A stretch of DNA of 39,105 nucleotides from Pseudomonas sp. (GCF_028293835.1 NZ_JAQGNX010000027.1:1-39105); one strand, 5' to 3'. Counted from the first letter of the stretch, positions 16,886 to 25,280 are shown. Notes: generated by a model from the letters alone, not told the origin. A program made the numbers and translations.

Positions 16886-18166
16886 ATGCGTTTTGCTTCC
16901 ACTAAAACTGCGACAGCCTTGTACGGTGGCCTGCTGTTGGCTATCAGCATTCCTGCCAGTGCCGCAGTCGACGCCAAGTTGCTCGAAATGCTAAAGGCCA
17001 ATGGGTCGATCTCTTCAGCCCAGTACGCTGAACTCCAGACCGAACTGTCCAAAGACCAGCAGGCTCAGCAACTGGCGCAGCAGCAGACGACTGCGCAGAT
17101 CGCCGCTGTTCAAACTAAATCAGCCGACCTGAGCGCGTTCGAGCAAAAAGTTGCGTGGGCGGCGAAGACTCAGTTCAAGGGCGACGTGCGGGTGCGTCAG
17201 GAGACCATCAAAATCGATGGTCAGACCAACAGCCAGGACAAGGACCGCCAGCGTATTCGTGCTCGCTTGGGCGCCTATACCGAAATCAATCCCCAAGTAA
17301 GCACGGGCATCCGTATCGCCACCGGCGGCAGTAACGACGCCCGTTCGACCAACCAGGACCTGGACGGCTACTTCGTCAAGAAGGACCTGTGGCTGGATCA
17401 GGGCTACATCGACTACCACCCAACGGCGATTCAGAACTTGCACCTCATCGGCGGCAAGATGAGCCAGCCGTGGGTCAGCATGGGTGACATGATCTGGGAC
17501 AGCGACATCAATCCGGAAGGTCTGGCCGCGACCTATAGCGTCCCAGTCAGCAAGGACTTCGAGCTGTTCGGCAGCGCCGGTAACTATACGCTCAAGGACA
17601 ACATCGACGGTGACGGTACGCAGTTCAAGAATGACCTGCGTTTGAACGCCGGCCAGTTGGGTGCTCGCTTCACGCCGATCGACGCTCTGAAAGTCACTCT
17701 GGGCGGCAGCGTTTATCAATACCAAAACGACAAAGACAGCGCAGCCTTGTCGGTCAATGGTAACAACACCGACCGATTCCGTTTGCTTGAAGGCTTCGGC
17801 CAGGTAGACATCAAAGGCCTGGCCGTTCCGCTGTCGGTGTATGGCCAGTACGTAGTCAACAACGCCACTGACAGTGATGAAGACACGGGTTGGCTGACCG
17901 GCGTGAAGACCAAAGTGTTTGGTTTTGGGCTGGACTACAACTATCGCGACACTCAGCGTAACGCTGTAGTCGGCGCCTTCACCGACTCCGATTTCGCCAA
18001 CGGCACCACCGGCTCGCGCGGTCACAAGCTGAAGGTGAGCTACGACATCGACAAGAACTTCGCGGTCGGCGCAACTTACTTCCTGACCAAGGCCGACTAC
18101 GCTGTCGCCTCTCAGAAAGATGCGGACGCCAACACCCTGCAACTGGATGTAGAAGCAAAGTTCTAA
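16886..18166 (+). CDS. Putative outer-membrane porin
   Basis: This 426-residue protein starts at the ATG at 16886, which has an ACGGAGA Shine-Dalgarno; an upstream TTG would add 12 residues. The signal peptide reads through L-L-L-A-I-S-I-P-A-S-A. A Gln/Ala-rich helical segment follows (about 35-75, Q-Q-A-Q-Q-L-A-Q-Q-Q), probably a periplasmic coiled coil. The remainder is alternating beta-strand sequence rich in Tyr, Gly and Asp and ending in phenylalanine, the outer-membrane assembly signal. It resembles the Pseudomonas 'putative porin' family with a trimeric coiled-coil N-terminus. The substrate is unknown. It is a single-gene unit closed by a strong hairpin. Confidence 0.87.
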   Translation: MRFASTKTATALYGGLLLAISIPASAAVDAKLLEMLKANGSISSAQYAELQTELSKDQQAQQLAQQQTTAQIAAVQTKSADLSAFEQKVAWAAKTQFKGDVRVRQETIKIDGQTNSQDKDRQRIRARLGAYTEINPQVSTGIRIATGGSNDARSTNQDLDGYFVKKDLWLDQGYIDYHPTAIQNLHLIGGKMSQPWVSMGDMIWDSDINPEGLAATYSVPVSKDFELFGSAGNYTLKDNIDGDGTQFKNDLRLNAGQLGARFTPIDALKVTLGGSVYQYQNDKDSAALSVNGNNTDRFRLLEGFGQVDIKGLAVPLSVYGQYVVNNATDSDEDTGWLTGVKTKVFGFGLDYNYRDTQRNAVVGAFTDSDFANGTTGSRGHKLKVSYDIDKNFAVGATYFLTKADYAVASQKDADANTLQLDVEAKF

Positions 18167-18198
18167 CTGTTTAAGCTGTAATCACTCCCCGCTGTTTT

Positions 18199-18243
18199 GG
18201 CGTTGGTGGACCGACCCCTTTCATCCGTCGGTTCATCAACGCC
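18199..18243 (+). terminator. Strong hairpin terminator after the porin gene
   Basis: A 17-bp stem (18199-18215 with 18227-18243, two G-T wobbles) encloses an 11-nt loop about 30 nt after the porin stop, followed by TCCTTTGTGTT. The T-run is imperfect but the stem is long. Confidence 0.65.
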
Positions 18244-18355
18244 TCCTTTGTGTTCCCGCCTGTCTGACATCCCGCAACTCGATATCCAACACGCACGCTT
18301 CCACCCCGTCGTTGACGCCGCACGCTCGCGCGAATGAGTTCACTCCCTCAGCGGA

Positions 18356-19342
18356 TCAAGGCAGCGGCGCGGCAGGTGAAATGAACCCATGTTCTCTCAT
18401 GGCCAGCCAGAACTCGTCAGGCACCGTAGCGTGAAAAGCTTCAACGTCTTCTGCAATCCTTGAAGGACGGCTCGCACCAGGGATCACCGCTGCAACCAAA
18501 GGGTTGGCTAACGCGAACTGTAAACCTGCTGCCTTGATGTTCACGTGATGGCGGGCAGCCAGTTCGGTGATCAGCCTGACTTTTTCAAGCATTTGCGCTG
18601 ACGCTTCGGAATATTCAAAGTGCTTGCCTCCGACCAACACGCCAGAGCTATAAGGGCCACCAACAACGAATTCGGCGTTAGCGAGTTTGGCTTTTTCAAA
18701 CAGGCGCTGAAGGGGAAGGGCGTGGTCCAGAAGTGTGTAGCGGCCGGCCAGGAGAAAACCGTCAGGCTGGGCTTCGGTCAGGTCGAGGGCGATTTCGCAC
18801 GGCTCAACGCGGTTGACCCCCAAGCCCCATGCCTTGATGACGCCTTCGTCTTTCAGGCGATTCAGCGCCTTGAATGCGCCTTTGCGAGCGATGTTGAAAT
18901 GCTCGACCCATTCGTCACCGTGAGCGTCCTGGGCAACGTCATGGACAAATACGATATCAATCCGGTCTGTTCCGAGACGTTGAAGGCTGCTTTCTATCGA
19001 GCGAAAGGTGGCGTCTGCCGAATAATCGGTTTCGATCTTGTTTGACAGCCCATGGCTGAACGGACCGGATCGGGCTGAGTCGTCGGTCTCTTTGGAGATA
19101 AGTCGCCCGACTTTTGTGCTGAGGGTGTATTGGTTGCGGTCGATACCGGCCAATGCTTTGCCCAAGCGCAGTTCAGAAAGGCCCGCACCGTAAACAGGAG
19201 CCGTATCGAAGTAGCGAATACCTTGATCCCACGCAGCTTGTACCGTGGCCGCAGCCTCTTCCTCGGTGATAGCACGGAACATATTGCCCAAGGGCGCTGC
19301 GCCGAAACCGAGCTTTCCCTGGATTTTATCGTTGAGACTCAT
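18356..19342 (-). CDS. Aldo/keto reductase (D-threo-aldose/pyridoxal dehydrogenase-like)
   Basis: This is a 328-residue NAD(P)-dependent (beta/alpha)8 barrel. The catalytic tetrad is visible: D46 and Y51 (Y-F-D-T-A-P-V-Y-G), K77 (L-S-T-K-V-G-R) and H134 (I-V-F-V-H-D). The D-T-A-P-V-Y-G-A-G-L-S-E pattern and overall length match the subgroup containing D-threo-aldose 1-dehydrogenase, L-fucose dehydrogenase and pyridoxal 4-dehydrogenase. It therefore probably oxidises an aldose or pyridoxal to a lactone. It is divergent from an MFS carrier gene, with 182 nt between the starts. The two may share control through the palindrome at 19489 and may take up and oxidise one substrate. Confidence 0.87.
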   Translation of the reverse strand: MSLNDKIQGKLGFGAAPLGNMFRAITEEEAAATVQAAWDQGIRYFDTAPVYGAGLSELRLGKALAGIDRNQYTLSTKVGRLISKETDDSARSGPFSHGLSNKIETDYSADATFRSIESSLQRLGTDRIDIVFVHDVAQDAHGDEWVEHFNIARKGAFKALNRLKDEGVIKAWGLGVNRVEPCEIALDLTEAQPDGFLLAGRYTLLDHALPLQRLFEKAKLANAEFVVGGPYSSGVLVGGKHFEYSEASAQMLEKVRLITELAARHHVNIKAAGLQFALANPLVAAVIPGASRPSRIAEDVEAFHATVPDEFWLAMREHGFISPAAPLP

Positions 19343-19488
19343 TGAACTGCCCTCATAAGGTTAAGTGGTTTCAATACGGCTAAAAAACACTCCAAGTTGA
19401 ATTGACTATCGCGCCGGCTATGGTTTTTTTCAACGCTTTTATTTTAAAAGCCACATTGACCCGCTGCACGCCGTGCCTCATATTTCCC

Positions 19489-19500
19489 TACCTATAGGTA
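19489..19500. promoter_or_regulatory. Perfect 12-bp palindrome, possible operator
   Basis: TACCTATAGGTA is fully self-complementary and lies 25 nt before the MFS start, in the shared upstream region of the divergent aldo/keto reductase gene. It could bind a dimeric repressor; no regulator gene is adjacent. Confidence 0.35.
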
Positions 19501-19524
19501 AACGAACTATTGAGGATTCTCTGG

Positions 19525-20811
19525 ATGCTTTCTCCCGTTTTGGCGGCATCATTGGCGCGCCGTGAAATCCATTACAGCTGGGTCGTTGCCGCTGTCACGT
19601 TTTTGACCATGTTAGTCATGGCAGGTGCGGTGGGTGCGCCAGGCGTTTTTATCGTCCCGCTGCAAAAAGAGTTTGGCTGGAACCTCTCCGAGATTTCTTC
19701 GGCGCTTGCCATCAGGTTCGTCTTGTTTGGATTAATGGGACCGTTCGCCGCGGTGTTCATGAACTATTTTGGTATGCGCAAGGTGATGGTGACGGCGCTG
19801 ATCATCGTCATGAGCGGGTTGATCGCGTCGCTGTTTATGACCCAGTTTTGGCAGTTGGTGATGCTGTGGGGCGTTGTGGTCGGACTTGGCACAGGCCTGA
19901 CCGCCATGGTCTTGGGTGCCACGGTGGCGACCCGTTGGTTTTCCGCTCGCCGCGGGCTGATCATCGGCCTGCTGGCGGCCAGTTCTGCAACCGGCCAACT
20001 GATTTTTCTGCCGTTGCTCGCCAGTTTGACTGAGCATTACGGGTGGAGAACTGCGCTGGGATTCATCTGCTGCGCCTTGGCCTTTGCCATGCTCGCGGTG
20101 ATTATGCTGATGCGTGATCGGCCGGCTGACCTGGGATTACCGTTATACGGGGACGCCGAGATCGTCGACGCTCCGGTGGTCAAAGGCAGTTTGCTTTCTA
20201 TGCTGGCCACACCGTTATTGGTCCTGCGTGACGTGTCGACATCGGGAACATTCTGGATTTTATTCGCCACTTTTTTCATCTGCGGCGCCAGCACCAGCGG
20301 CCTTATCCAGACTCACTTCATTACCATGTGCGGTGATTTTGGGCTGGTTGCCACCAGTGCGGCCGGGATTTTGGCGCTGATGGGTTTCTTTGATTTCTTC
20401 GGGACGGTGGGTTCCGGTTGGTTGTCTGACCGCTACGACAATCGCTGGCTTTTGTTCTGGTATTACAGCCTTCGCGGCGTGTCATTGATGCTTCTGCCGT
20501 ATACCGACTTTACCGTGTTCGGCCTGTCTATCTTCGCCGTACTCTATGGTCTGGACTGGATCGCCACCGTGCCACCCACCATCAAACTCACCGCTGCCAA
20601 ATTTGGTCCCGAGCGGGCCAACGTGGTCTTCGGCTGGATATTCGCGGGTCACCAGATAGGCAGCGCGTTCGCGGCGTATGGGGCCGGGCTGATGCGAACG
20701 GTATTGGCCAGCTACATCCCCTCATTTTTCATTGCCGGATTGCTGTGTATTGTCGCCGGGCTAGTAGCGTTGCTGATTATTACGCCACTAAGGGCAACGA
20801 AAACCGCTTAA
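19525..20811 (+). CDS. MFS transporter of the monocarboxylate/oxalate-formate type
   Basis: This 428-residue carrier has twelve predicted membrane helices. The start is the ATG at 19525, behind TGAGGA; an in-frame TTG at 19510 is less likely. The opening H-Y-S-W-V-V-A-A-V-T-F and the V-P-L-Q-K-E-F-G-W loop are typical of the MCT-like bacterial subfamily. R-W-F-S-A-R-R-G-L-I-I-G after helix 4 and W-L-S-D-R-Y-D in the central loop fit the MFS pattern. It should sit in the inner membrane and move an organic acid or related small molecule. The partner gene across the divergent promoter is an aldo/keto reductase, which hints at a sugar lactone or carbonyl compound, but this is only suggestive. Confidence 0.87.
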   Translation: MLSPVLAASLARREIHYSWVVAAVTFLTMLVMAGAVGAPGVFIVPLQKEFGWNLSEISSALAIRFVLFGLMGPFAAVFMNYFGMRKVMVTALIIVMSGLIASLFMTQFWQLVMLWGVVVGLGTGLTAMVLGATVATRWFSARRGLIIGLLAASSATGQLIFLPLLASLTEHYGWRTALGFICCALAFAMLAVIMLMRDRPADLGLPLYGDAEIVDAPVVKGSLLSMLATPLLVLRDVSTSGTFWILFATFFICGASTSGLIQTHFITMCGDFGLVATSAAGILALMGFFDFFGTVGSGWLSDRYDNRWLLFWYYSLRGVSLMLLPYTDFTVFGLSIFAVLYGLDWIATVPPTIKLTAAKFGPERANVVFGWIFAGHQIGSAFAAYGAGLMRTVLASYIPSFFIAGLLCIVAGLVALLIITPLRATKTA

Positions 20812-21214
20812 CGCAGCCGTCCATTTTTCAAGCCGATTCATCGACCCGCTGATCATCGAGCGGCGCACCGCTTTGCGCGTGCGCCTTACGCGCCCCCTGA
20901 TTCCGGGCTCGAAGATCTGCCCATAGAGGCGGTCGATCAGTCCATTGGTACAAGCGATTGGACTGCGGCAATTCGACTCAGTTAGCTTGCTCATCAATTC
21001 AGTCGATGAACTGATAGTGCCCGCCGCAGCCTCGTCGGCCGGGCCATAGCTTCAGCAATATTTTCCTGCCGACACACATGGGACCTGCCGTCTTGTTCAA
21101 CACAAGTCGCGCATCAAGACTGGACGCTAAAAACCTAAACTTTCCGGCATTACCATGGGTCACGCCGTCTCCGCGCGTTGCTTTTTTGTTGCCGTCCAGC
21201 CCGAGACCTTCACG
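20812..21214. other. Intergenic region between the MFS and FNT genes, no gene recognised
   Basis: Short open frames on both strands here match nothing I recognise. A 6-bp inverted repeat AGTCCA / TGGACT lies at about 20939-20964 and a small hairpin with TCAGT / ACTGA at about 20999-21014. The codon pattern around 20830-20990 on the minus strand is weakly gene-like (R-L-Y-G-Q-I-F-E-P) and could be a further relic. I cannot name it. Confidence 0.4.
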
Positions 21215-22024
21215 ATGCCCATATTTACACCCCCACAAATCGCCGAACTGACTGTCCAGGCCGGCGTGAAGAAAGCTCACCTGCCCACGCTTTCAGTGCT
21301 GATTCTTGGATTCCTGGCCGGCGCTTTCATTGCCCTGGGCTTTTTGCTGGATATCCACGTCAGCACCATGATCCCCGCGCAATGGGCGTCGTTGGGCAAT
21401 CTACTCGGCGCGGCGGTGTTTCCCACCGGCTTGATCCTGGTCATTCTGGCGGGCGGCGAACTGCTCACCGGCAACATGATGAGCCTGCCCATGGCGATGT
21501 TTGCCGGTAAAATCCAGCTCTCTGCGGTGGCGCGTAACTGGCTATTGGTCACCATTGCCAACCTGCTCGGCGCGCTGTTTGTCGCCTATTTTTTCGGCCA
21601 TCTGCTGGGCCTCACCGAAGGCCCGTACATGGCCAAGACCGTGGCCGCAGCGACGGCTAAAGTCAGCGCCGACTTCGGTCAGGCATTCATCTCGGGTATT
21701 GGCTGCAATTGGCTGGTGTGCCTGGCAGTCTGGTTGTCATACGCCAGCAAAGACGTGGCGGGCAAAATCCTTGGGATTTGGTTCCCGGTCATGGCCTTTG
21801 TCGCCATCGGCTTCCAGCACGTGGTCGCAAACATGTTCCTGATCCCGGCCGCCATTTTTGCTGATGCCCTGAGCTGGAGCCAGTTTGTCGAAAATTTCGT
21901 TGCCGTGTTCCTCGGCAACGCGGTCGGCGGGGCCGTTTTCGTCGGCCTGGCTTACTATGTGTCGTACAGCAAAAGCACCGCTGACCAAGCGGCACTGATC
22001 GAATACAGCGCGACGAAAATATAA
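21215..22024 (+). CDS. Formate/nitrite transporter (FNT) family channel
   Basis: This 269-residue protein has six membrane helices and the pentameric FNT fold. Visible marks are G-A-F-I-A-L-G-F in the first helix, G-G-E-L-L-T-G-N-M-M-S-L-P, N-L-L-G-A-L-F-V-A-Y, G-I-G-C-N-W-L-V-C-L-A-V-W-L and the central-histidine motif G-F-Q-H-V-V-A-N-M-F. Family members conduct formate, nitrite or hydrosulfide. A start at 21155 is open in frame, but M-P-I-F-T-P-P at 21215 fits the family's N-terminus better. No formate dehydrogenase or nitrite reductase gene is adjacent, so the ion is not identified. It is followed by a good terminator and is probably monocistronic. Confidence 0.9.
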   Translation: MPIFTPPQIAELTVQAGVKKAHLPTLSVLILGFLAGAFIALGFLLDIHVSTMIPAQWASLGNLLGAAVFPTGLILVILAGGELLTGNMMSLPMAMFAGKIQLSAVARNWLLVTIANLLGALFVAYFFGHLLGLTEGPYMAKTVAAATAKVSADFGQAFISGIGCNWLVCLAVWLSYASKDVAGKILGIWFPVMAFVAIGFQHVVANMFLIPAAIFADALSWSQFVENFVAVFLGNAVGGAVFVGLAYYVSYSKSTADQAALIEYSATKI

Positions 22025-22074
22025 AACCCGTCGGCTGCTTTGAACTGCGCTGTCGAACCCGCTATAAAAAAAAG

Positions 22075-22105
22075 CCCTGCTCAGGTCCATCCTGTCAGGG
22101 TTTTT
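22075..22105 (+). terminator. Rho-independent terminator after the FNT gene
   Basis: CCCTG at 22075-22079 pairs with CAGGG at 22096-22100 and five T follow. The A-run before the stem can pair with the T-run, extending the stem and making it work on both strands. Confidence 0.7.
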
Positions 22106-22140
22106 CGGTTTAGGGCAAAACAATGCAAAATATCCGGGTT

Positions 22141-22176
22141 ATATAAACTTTTATTTAAGTAAACTAAAGTTTATAT
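22141..22176. repeat. AT-rich perfect inverted repeat upstream of the glycosyltransferase
   Basis: ATATAAACTTT and AAAGTTTATAT form a perfect 11-bp inverted repeat around a 14-nt spacer in the AT-rich stretch 22120-22290. It may be a regulator site or part of a silenced foreign promoter. No terminator T-run follows. Confidence 0.5.
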
Positions 22177-22298
22177 TTCTACAATATTTCACCGGCCTAC
22201 GTTTATAGGCGTTGTTCATACTTTTTTTGTAACGACACATTTTTCTCATTTGCCTGACACAGCTGTCACGACTGATCGCTTAAATTTAAGGTGCGCTG

Positions 22299-23105
22299 AT
22301 GGTTACGAGCGTCCTATATTCAGGTTTGATTAATCGGGCTATGAAAAATTTCAGTATTATATTAGTTAATTACAAGTCACTCGAACTGACCAAGGCATGT
22401 CTGGATTTGTTGCGCGATGGAATGCGCAGTTGGGGTGTCCCTGTGTTGGTCGTGGATAATTATTCCGCTGACGCCAGTATTGAATATTTGCGTACGCTGG
22501 ATTGGATCACACTCATCGAACGCGAAAAAGTTGGACCGGAGGCCGGCAGCGTTGCCCATGGGCGAGCGTTGGACCTCGCGTTAGAACAGGTAAAAACAGA
22601 CTATGTGTTTTTATTGCACACGGACACATTCGTCTATGACCTGTCTGTATTTGACATGATGCTCAGTCACTGTTCAGGTCCACGAGAAGTTGCGGCAGTG
22701 GGTTGTGTCGAACAGTTGAATCGGGGCGTGGGTCGATCTGCCTGGCGCTTGGTTTCGCGCTGTATAAAACATTACTCGCGTCGAATTTTTCAAGCGTTGG
22801 GCATAAAAGCCAAAGCGCCGAAACCCTTTATGGAAAAGCACCTGAAGAGTTTTTGTGCGCTATGGAACGTGCGGCTGGTAAAAAAACACGGGTTGCAATT
22901 TTTGATGGATGATCGTAATCCCGGTTATGCGTTGCAGGATAAAATGGTGGCGCTCGGTTATACGATCAAATTCATATCGCCACGGAAGTTGTTTGGTTTC
23001 CTTGATCACCTTCAAAGCGGAACAGTTGCCGCTGTGGGCGGGTATGCCGGTAATCACCGCAGGGTCAAGGTCTATGAGCAGTTGATGAAAGGCGTAGCAA
23101 AATAG
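22299..23105 (+). CDS. Family 2-like glycosyltransferase
   Basis: This 268-residue protein begins I-I-L-V-N-Y-K-S-L-E-L-T-K-A-C-L as in GT2 enzymes. It has V-V-D-N-Y-S (D53) in the nucleotide-sugar site and a D-x-D-like H-T-D-T at 107-110. The length is short and no membrane helices are evident. The ATG at 22299 has an AAGGTG ribosome site; M15 at 22341 (M-K-N-F-S-I-I-L-V-N-Y) is the alternative, with no ribosome site. It is a lone gene behind strongly AT-rich DNA unlike its surroundings, which suggests acquisition by transfer. Acceptor and sugar are unknown; a role in surface polysaccharide or glycan addition is likely. Confidence 0.78.
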   Translation: MVTSVLYSGLINRAMKNFSIILVNYKSLELTKACLDLLRDGMRSWGVPVLVVDNYSADASIEYLRTLDWITLIEREKVGPEAGSVAHGRALDLALEQVKTDYVFLLHTDTFVYDLSVFDMMLSHCSGPREVAAVGCVEQLNRGVGRSAWRLVSRCIKHYSRRIFQALGIKAKAPKPFMEKHLKSFCALWNVRLVKKHGLQFLMDDRNPGYALQDKMVALGYTIKFISPRKLFGFLDHLQSGTVAAVGGYAGNHRRVKVYEQLMKGVAK

Positions 23106-23119
23106 TAGCTATCAACCAA

Positions 23120-23137
23120 GCCCGGCATCAGCCGGGC
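23120..23137. terminator. GC-rich hairpin between convergent genes
   Basis: GCCCGGC-atca-GCCGGGC forms a perfect 7-bp stem between the glycosyltransferase gene and the convergent glycine-rich protein gene. It lacks a T-run on either strand, so it is a weak or rho-assisted terminator. Confidence 0.45.
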
Positions 23138-23195
23138 ACGATTAGGTGGCACTATTCAGTCCTGCATGTCTTGACGATTGATCGCTCCAGACCGG

Positions 23196-23783
23196 TCAGT
23201 TAGTGATTCGCCCTGGCGGGGTAGCCGGGACGATGCGCCAAGGTTCGGAACATTGACGCACGTTAGGGTAATAACCCTTGGTTGGGACGCAGTAATACCA
23301 ATTGGACGCCTGAGACATAGGCGGCGGAGCCGCGGCTGCAGCGGGCCCAGACGCAGGCGGCTGGTCGTAGGGGTCTACCGCTGGCGCTGGCTGAGCCACC
23401 GGGTAATAAGCCGTAGCCGGGTAGTAATAGCCTGGCGCTGGGTAGTAATAGCCTGGCGCTGGGTAGTAATAGGCTGGATAAGACGGGTAGTAATACGCAT
23501 TGGCATACGTTGCCGCCGCGTAGCCCACGCCTAAACCGATGCCCAGCCCCCACCAACCGCTGCTTCCCCAGCCACCGCCGTGATAGCCGCCACCGTGGTA
23601 GTAGCCGCCACCGCCATGGTAGTAGTTGCCGCCACCATGGTAGCCACCGCCACCGCCGTGATAACCACCGCCGCCACCTCCATGCCATCCGCCGCCGCCC
23701 TGCGCAACAGCCGGGACAGAAACCCCTGCGCCAAGCACCATTACCCCTGCAAGAACAAAACGTTTAATCGAATTAATGTTCAT
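23196..23783 (-). CDS. Exported glycine/tyrosine-rich repeat protein
   Basis: This protein has about 195 residues, starting at M-N-I-N-S-I-K-R-F-V-L with a clear signal peptide ending A-V-A-Q. The mature N-terminus consists of Y-H-G-G-G-G-like repeats (about residues 28-72). A short hydrophobic glycine-rich stretch (W-W-G-L-G-I-G-L-G-V-G-Y) follows, then tandem Y-Y-Y-P-A-P-G units, a Pro/Ala-rich linker and a compact C-terminus. That C-terminus reads W-Y-Y-C-V-P-T-K-G-Y-Y-P-N-V and then Q-C-S-E-P-W-R-I-V-P, where two cysteines could form a disulfide. Similar proteins are common in Pseudomonas without known function. His-Gly repeats could bind metal, but this is speculative. The Shine-Dalgarno is weak. 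Confidence 0.78.
   Translation of the reverse strand: MNINSIKRFVLAGVMVLGAGVSVPAVAQGGGGWHGGGGGGYHGGGGGYHGGGNYYHGGGGYYHGGGYHGGGWGSSGWWGLGIGLGVGYAAATYANAYYYPSYPAYYYPAPGYYYPAPGYYYPATAYYPVAQPAPAVDPYDQPPASGPAAAAAPPPMSQASNWYYCVPTKGYYPNVRQCSEPWRIVPATPPGRITN
23418..23477. repeat. Tandem 21-bp coding repeat
   Basis: The unit GGGTAGTAATAGCCTGGCGCT is repeated nearly three times within the glycine-rich protein gene and encodes the Y-Y-Y-P-A-P-G units on the minus strand. The near-perfect copies suggest recent slippage. Confidence 0.7.
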
Positions 23784-24089
23784 GATGTCTGCCAAAAAAT
23801 TCCGCTACGGCCGTTTTTGCTGCCTTGCCTTGATTCTTCCCGTCCTCATAGGGACATGTGCAGGCATGCTCCTGACCGCCGTCATGGTCGGGAGTTTGTC
23901 GTACATAACGTCAAGAATAGGCCCAAACGCGCCATAGGTGAACCGCTCCCTACGCATGGCCTCATCCCGATACGACAAACCACGCTATTGAGTAGATGCG
24001 AATTGGCCCCGGAATAACGTATTGTTGTTGCCACAGACAGAAACGAAAAGCTTGGGTTATTCAGGCGGTCTTTAAAGGTAGAGGGTGTC
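23784..24089. other. Intergenic region between divergent genes
   Basis: No gene is recognised. It must contain the promoters of the minus-strand glycine-rich protein gene and of ilvE. I see no clear leucine-responsive or attenuator structure before ilvE, only a good AGAGGGT ribosome site. Confidence 0.4.
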
Positions 24090-25109
24090 ATGAGTTACGA
24101 AAGCATGAATTGGGACAAGCTGGGTTTCGACTACATCAAAACAGATTTGCGTTATCTGTCGAACTGGCGTGATGGCGCCTGGCAGGAAGGGACGCTGACC
24201 GAAGACAACGTGCTGCACATCAGTGAAGGCTCTACGGCTCTGCACTACGGTCAGCAATGCTTCGAAGGTCTGAAGGCCTATCGTTGCAAGGACGGTTCAA
24301 TCAACCTGTTCCGCCCTGATCAGAATGCAATGCGCATGCAGCGCAGTTGCGCGCGGTTGTTGATGCCGCACGTGTCCACCGAAGATTTCATCGAAGCCTG
24401 CAAAAAAGTCGTACTCGCCAACGAGCGCTTTATTCCTCCGTACGGCACTGGCGGCGCGCTCTACCTGCGCCCGTTTGTGATCGGCGTGGGCGATAACATC
24501 GGTGTGCGCACAGCACCCGAGTTCATTTTCTCGATTTTCTGCTTGCCGGTGGGCGCCTATTTCAAAGGCGGCCTGAAGCCGAATAATTTCAAGATTTCCA
24601 GTTTTGACCGTGCTGCCGCTAACGGTACCGGTGCCGCCAAGGTCGGAGGCAACTATGCAGCCAGCCTGTTGCCGGGCTCCCAAGCCAAAAAACTGAATTT
24701 CGCCGATTGCATTTATCTGGACCCACTGACACATACGAAAATCGAAGAAGTAGGTTCTGCCAACTTCTTCGCCATTACCCACGAAAACGTGTTCGTGACG
24801 CCGAAGTCGCCATCGGTGTTGCCAGGCATTACCCGGTTGTCGCTGATCGAGTTAGCGAAAACCCGCTTGAACCTCGAGGTCGTCGAAGGCGACGTATTCA
24901 TCGACCGCCTGAGCGACTTCAAAGAAGCTGGCGCCTGCGGCACTGCTGCGGTCATCACACCAATCGGTGGGATTGATTACAACGACAATCTCCACGTGTT
25001 CTTCAGTCAGGAAGAAGTGGGGCCGATCACCCTAAAGCTCTACAACGAACTGACCGGTGTGCAATCGGGTGATATCGAAGCGCCTGAAGGCTGGATCGTT
25101 AAGGTCTGA
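24090..25109 (+). CDS. ilvE: Branched-chain amino acid aminotransferase
   Basis: This 339-residue fold-type IV PLP enzyme carries the last step of valine, leucine and isoleucine synthesis (and the first of their breakdown), transferring the amino group between glutamate and the branched 2-oxo acids. The PLP-binding lysine lies in G-A-A-K-V-G-G-N-Y-A-A-S. The N-terminal H-Y-G-Q-Q-C-F-E-G-L-K-A-Y and the later E-V-G-S-A-N-F-F and L-P-G-I-T-R-L-S-L are diagnostic. The length and the N-terminal M-N-W-D-K-L-G-F match the longer eukaryote/actinobacteria-like branch also common in Pseudomonas. It is a single-gene unit ended by a REP-like hairpin. Confidence 0.93.
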   Translation: MSYESMNWDKLGFDYIKTDLRYLSNWRDGAWQEGTLTEDNVLHISEGSTALHYGQQCFEGLKAYRCKDGSINLFRPDQNAMRMQRSCARLLMPHVSTEDFIEACKKVVLANERFIPPYGTGGALYLRPFVIGVGDNIGVRTAPEFIFSIFCLPVGAYFKGGLKPNNFKISSFDRAAANGTGAAKVGGNYAASLLPGSQAKKLNFADCIYLDPLTHTKIEEVGSANFFAITHENVFVTPKSPSVLPGITRLSLIELAKTRLNLEVVEGDVFIDRLSDFKEAGACGTAAVITPIGGIDYNDNLHVFFSQEEVGPITLKLYNELTGVQSGDIEAPEGWIVKV

Positions 25110-25124
25110 TGTTACCGCCTCGCT

Positions 25125-25185
25125 TGTAGGAGCTGCCGAAGGCTGCGATAGACCACGGAAATCGCGGCCTTCGGCAGCTCCCACA
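25125..25185 (+). repeat. REP-like inverted repeat after ilvE
   Basis: A 21-bp stem (25129-25149 with 25161-25181, one wobble) around an 11-nt spacer begins with TGTAGGAGCTGCCGAAGG. The same stem core occurs at 31799-31819/31871-31891. Such extragenic repeats are frequent in Pseudomonas; here it also probably ends ilvE transcription. Confidence 0.8.
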
Positions 25186-25243
25186 GGTTTGATTTGCCCT
25201 TGAATGTTTTTTTGAAACATCTGGAACCAAACTCGAAGAGTTA

Positions 25244-25258
25244 TGTAATACTATAACA
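25244..25258. promoter_or_regulatory. Zur-like operator before the metal ABC operon
   Basis: TGTAATACTATAACA matches the palindromic GTTATAnTATAAC core known for gamma-proteobacterial Zur sites at all but one position. It lies 22 nt before the GTG that opens the operon. Zinc-loaded Zur would block transcription, so the operon should be induced by zinc shortage. Confidence 0.65.
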
Positions 25259-25280
25259 AATCGTGTCAGGTTCTGTTCCC

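Noticed and set aside
17120..18142. Long open frame of 340 codons on the minus strand
   Set aside because: It lies fully antisense to the porin gene, has no ribosome site or recognisable domain, and is explained by the codon bias of the real gene.
20788..20997. Minus-strand frame of 69 codons after the MFS gene
   Set aside because: No recognisable domain or ribosome site and it overlaps the MFS gene end; kept only as a possible unidentified relic.
23418..23477. Short regularly spaced repeats resembling a CRISPR array
   Set aside because: They are contiguous 21-bp coding repeats without spacers, inside the glycine-rich protein gene.
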